DNA of 64,000 bases. Origin: Eucalyptus grandis (Eukaryota; Streptophyta; Magnoliopsida; Myrtales; Myrtaceae). Of the stretch, positions 52,844 to 64,000 are shown one piece after another. Within the stretch, counting starts at the first letter, position 1. Each line of letters starts with the position of its first letter. The notes beneath the pieces were generated by a model, which worked only from the letters and a program-made list of their open reading frames with translations, ran no database searches and was not told the origin of the DNA. The stretch is from NCBI RefSeq assembly GCF_016545825.1, contig NC_052619.1, forward strand, positions 39,089,682 through 39,153,681, read 5' to 3'. Both the position numbers and the translations under genes were made by a program.

Positions 52844-54541
52844 CCTTCATGGCCATGAAATGATCCTAATGGTTCTTATTTCTCCATATGGATTGGTGAC
52901 ATGGCATCTTGGGTGGTTAGGTGTGAAATGAGTAACATGTGTAGCCGTGACTCTTAGATGCTAAAAGTAGTTTTCCTAAGTCATCAATTTCCTCCTTGTT
53001 TTGCTTTGTGAGTTGGCTGAATTCCTTAATGGGCTAGCGGGCTCTTTATGTCAGCCAATTGGGCCAAATAGTCCTTATTAGGCTTCAACCCAATGGGCCG
53101 GACCTGTTTGAGTCCAACCGAGTTGACCCAGGGCCTTCCAATTGTCTTAATTCTCTCTAAATTGCTCCATAGGCTTGGCTATTTCAATTGGTTCAGCCTA
53201 ATAGGCCCAATTCGGTCGAGTCAACTAGCTTGACCTATTGCTCCCGATTCATTATTTTCGCTTAATTCTTCTTATTACTCTATTTGTACCCAAATTGATG
53301 TTGAAATTCGATTAATTTTGACCAAACAAGATTTTAATTGTGCTAAGTGGCTTTATTATGAAAGTTTAATCACATCTGTAGATTTGCACTTGAAGATAAG
53401 CTGACCTAGTTGAGTTTGGAATCTTGAAATTGGCTTGAAATCCTAAATTGCCGTGGCCCTAGATCAAATCAATATATTTTTGGAATTTGTCAATCGAAGG
53501 TAAAGTTTTAGGTTTGACCACAAAGTCAACTCACAATATTTTTATTAAAATAAAACTTAGAATTAAAAGTCTAACTATGCTTGCAAAGATAAAATTGATA
53601 TCTTTTATGGTTTTCATAAATTTTAGGGAAAATATCATCAAAAATCCTAAACTTTGCCTACTAAAGTGACAAATTTACCCAAAACCTTTTTTGTAACATG
53701 AAAAACTCCAAAGGCATTTTTGTCCTTTTTTTCTTTTTTTCTTCTTCTCTCTTCTCTCCACCGGCCATGGCAGAGCCAACGGAGGGAAGCTGGCGTTCGG
53801 CAAGGGCTACCCTCCCTGCGTCAGGTGAGGGTTGCCCTCGCTTGGGTTGGCTAGGGCCACCCTCGCCGACATCCCTTGCTGGTGTCAAGCGAGGGGTGCC
53901 CTCACCGGATCTGGCAAGGGCCGTCCTCACCCGACACAGGCGAGGGTGGCCCTCATCGGCATCAGGCGAAGGGGCCTCCCTCGCCGGATCTAGCAAGGGC
54001 ACCCCACGCCAAGTGAGGGAGGCCCTCCTCGCCCATCGTCGGCGAGGGCCTGGCAAGGGCGAGGGCCTCACCCGACCCAGTCGAGGGCCGCCCTCACCCG
54101 ATGCCAGCTTCCCTTCGCTAGCGGTCGGCGGAGGGAAGAGAGAAGAAGGAAAAGAAAAAAGAAAAAAATAAAAAGTAAAAAGACCAAAATGCTCTATAGT
54201 TTAGGATAAATGTGTTACAAATATAGAAATTCAGGGTTTTTTGTATCACGAAAAAAAAATTGGGGTAAATTTGTCATTTTGAGCAAAGTTTGGGGTTTTT
54301 GGTGGTCTTTTCTCTAAATTTTATAATATGTTGACCAAAAGTTGACTTTTGTTAGATTTGACTAAAAATTCAATCTTTGATTTATTTGGAAAATGACGTC
54401 TAATAAGTACATAGAATGAAACAACACTCAAAAGGCATCAAGAAAATTCTTTTTGGCCAAGGAACGGATCAAGATTAGGAATCCCCAAGTCTCAAGTTTT
54501 TATCTTATTAGATATATCAACAAAAATTTAGGTGTCAACAA
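52844..54541 (-). repeat. Gypsy (TAT/Athila-like) LTR fragment, inverse orientation
   Basis: Read on the minus strand from 54541 it starts TGTTGACACCTAAATTTTTG, the typical start of TAT-type LTRs. Its first 90 bp resemble the LTR at 26083. GTTGACTTTTGG and GTCAACTC words occur further in. It is interrupted by the TIR element at 53636-54314 and probably by the Copia element. No internal Gypsy coding was seen, so it may be a solo or truncated LTR; the left limit is unknown. Confidence 0.5.
53636..54314. mobile_element. Mutator-like TIR element with GAGGG/CCCTC core (family 4)
   Basis: A 679-bp element flanked by TAAATTTTA at 53627-53635 and 54315-54323 (exact 9 bp). Ends: GGGAAAATATCATCAAAAAT at the left and GAGAAAAGACCACCAAAAAC from the right, continuing CCTAAACTTTGC/CCCAAACTTTGC and GACAAATTTACCC on both sides. 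The core (53760-54120) starts CCACCGGCCATGG and consists of GGCGAGGG..GCCCTCGCC units between a T/C-rich left arm and a purine-rich right arm. Open frames through the core are compositional. Confidence 0.9.
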
Positions 54542-54830
54542 CTCTCTCTCTCTCTTACCCTCACTCAATTTCGCAATTGCTCACTTCATGCTCTAACCTT
54601 GATTTGGGTACGTGTTTCTATAGTGGATTAGGTTGAATATGTGTAAAATATGGATCAGTATTAGTCACTAAGTCAAAACAAGTTAAATGCATTAGTTTGG
54701 GTCGAACCATTTTCGACCTAACTTAAAACCAACCAACCCATTTCAATCCGTCTGTTTGATGAGTCTACTGGTTTGTATTGATGGGAAGGCAACTTGGGAA
54801 TGTTGACAGTTGTGTCCAAAAATTGTCGCC

Positions 54831-54838
54831 TATATAAA
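54831..54838 (+). promoter_or_regulatory. TATA box of beta-glucosidase C
   Basis: TATATAAA after TTGTCGCC, 50 bp upstream of the ATG at 54889, in the block conserved with copies A and B. Confidence 0.8.
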
Positions 54839-54888
54839 CCCCACCAAGCCTCTCGTTTTTATCCACAAACCCCAGGAAAAAGAAAAGG

Positions 54889-64000
<9,112 letters not shown>

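Noticed and set aside
53661..54171. Frames of 136 and 157 codons on opposite strands
   Set aside because: Both cross the GC-rich core and the TIR of the same transposon; not genes.

Overview
The window is nuclear DNA from a flowering plant. It has split genes with GT-AG introns, plant glycoside hydrolase family 1 genes with N-terminal signal peptides, L1-type LINEs with an RNase H tail, Gypsy and Copia LTR elements, and many non-autonomous terminal-inverted-repeat elements. The style of the beta-glucosidases and of the repeats suggests a woody eudicot, possibly Myrtaceae such as Eucalyptus; that is an inference from memory, not a search result. No coordinates were checked by alignment software; all were read by eye.

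Layout. (1) 1739-5388: the 3' fourteen exons of a PWP1-type WD40 ribosome-biogenesis protein, with a Tourist-like MITE in one intron and two apparent GC-AG introns. (2) 7734-15818: a complete 12-exon beta-glucosidase (copy A, 518 aa) of the BGLU45/46/47 (monolignol glucosidase) type. (3) 16.5-27.0 kb: a decayed Ty3/Gypsy element carrying a nested LINE (17222-24552, with a 17-bp target duplication), which itself carries a long-TIR Mutator-like element (19441-20874, exact 10-bp target duplication). (4) 27.3-31.8 kb: a broken S1/SPH self-incompatibility-like gene on the minus strand, a diverged minisatellite and a 5'-truncated second LINE. (5) 33145-43849: a complete 12-exon beta-glucosidase (copy B, 514 aa) with four transposon insertions in its introns. 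It is preceded by about 1.2 kb that looks like a piece of intron 1 of copy A, a trace of the unequal exchange that built the array. (6) 45-54.5 kb: a second long-TIR element, a gag-only Copia-type LTR element on the minus strand (47095-52843) and a Gypsy LTR fragment carrying another TIR element. (7) 54889-64000: the first three exons of a third beta-glucosidase (copy C), which runs off the window; its first intron holds a roughly 4.4-kb insertion and two more TIR elements.

How the genes relate: A, B and C are tandem, same-strand paralogues sharing a TATA box context (GTCGCCTATATAAA), signal peptide, very long intron 1 and exon structure. They probably hydrolyse lignin-precursor or related phenolic glucosides in the apoplast. 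PWP1 is an unrelated housekeeping neighbour.

The least ordinary signal is a set of Mutator-like non-autonomous elements. Elements with quite different TIRs share the same kind of GC-rich, GAGGG/CCCTC palindromic core framed by pyrimidine-rich and purine-rich arms. Two other TIR families share short palindromic modules (CACTTAAGTG and AAACGACGYCGTTT). This looks like modular assembly of TIRs and cores.
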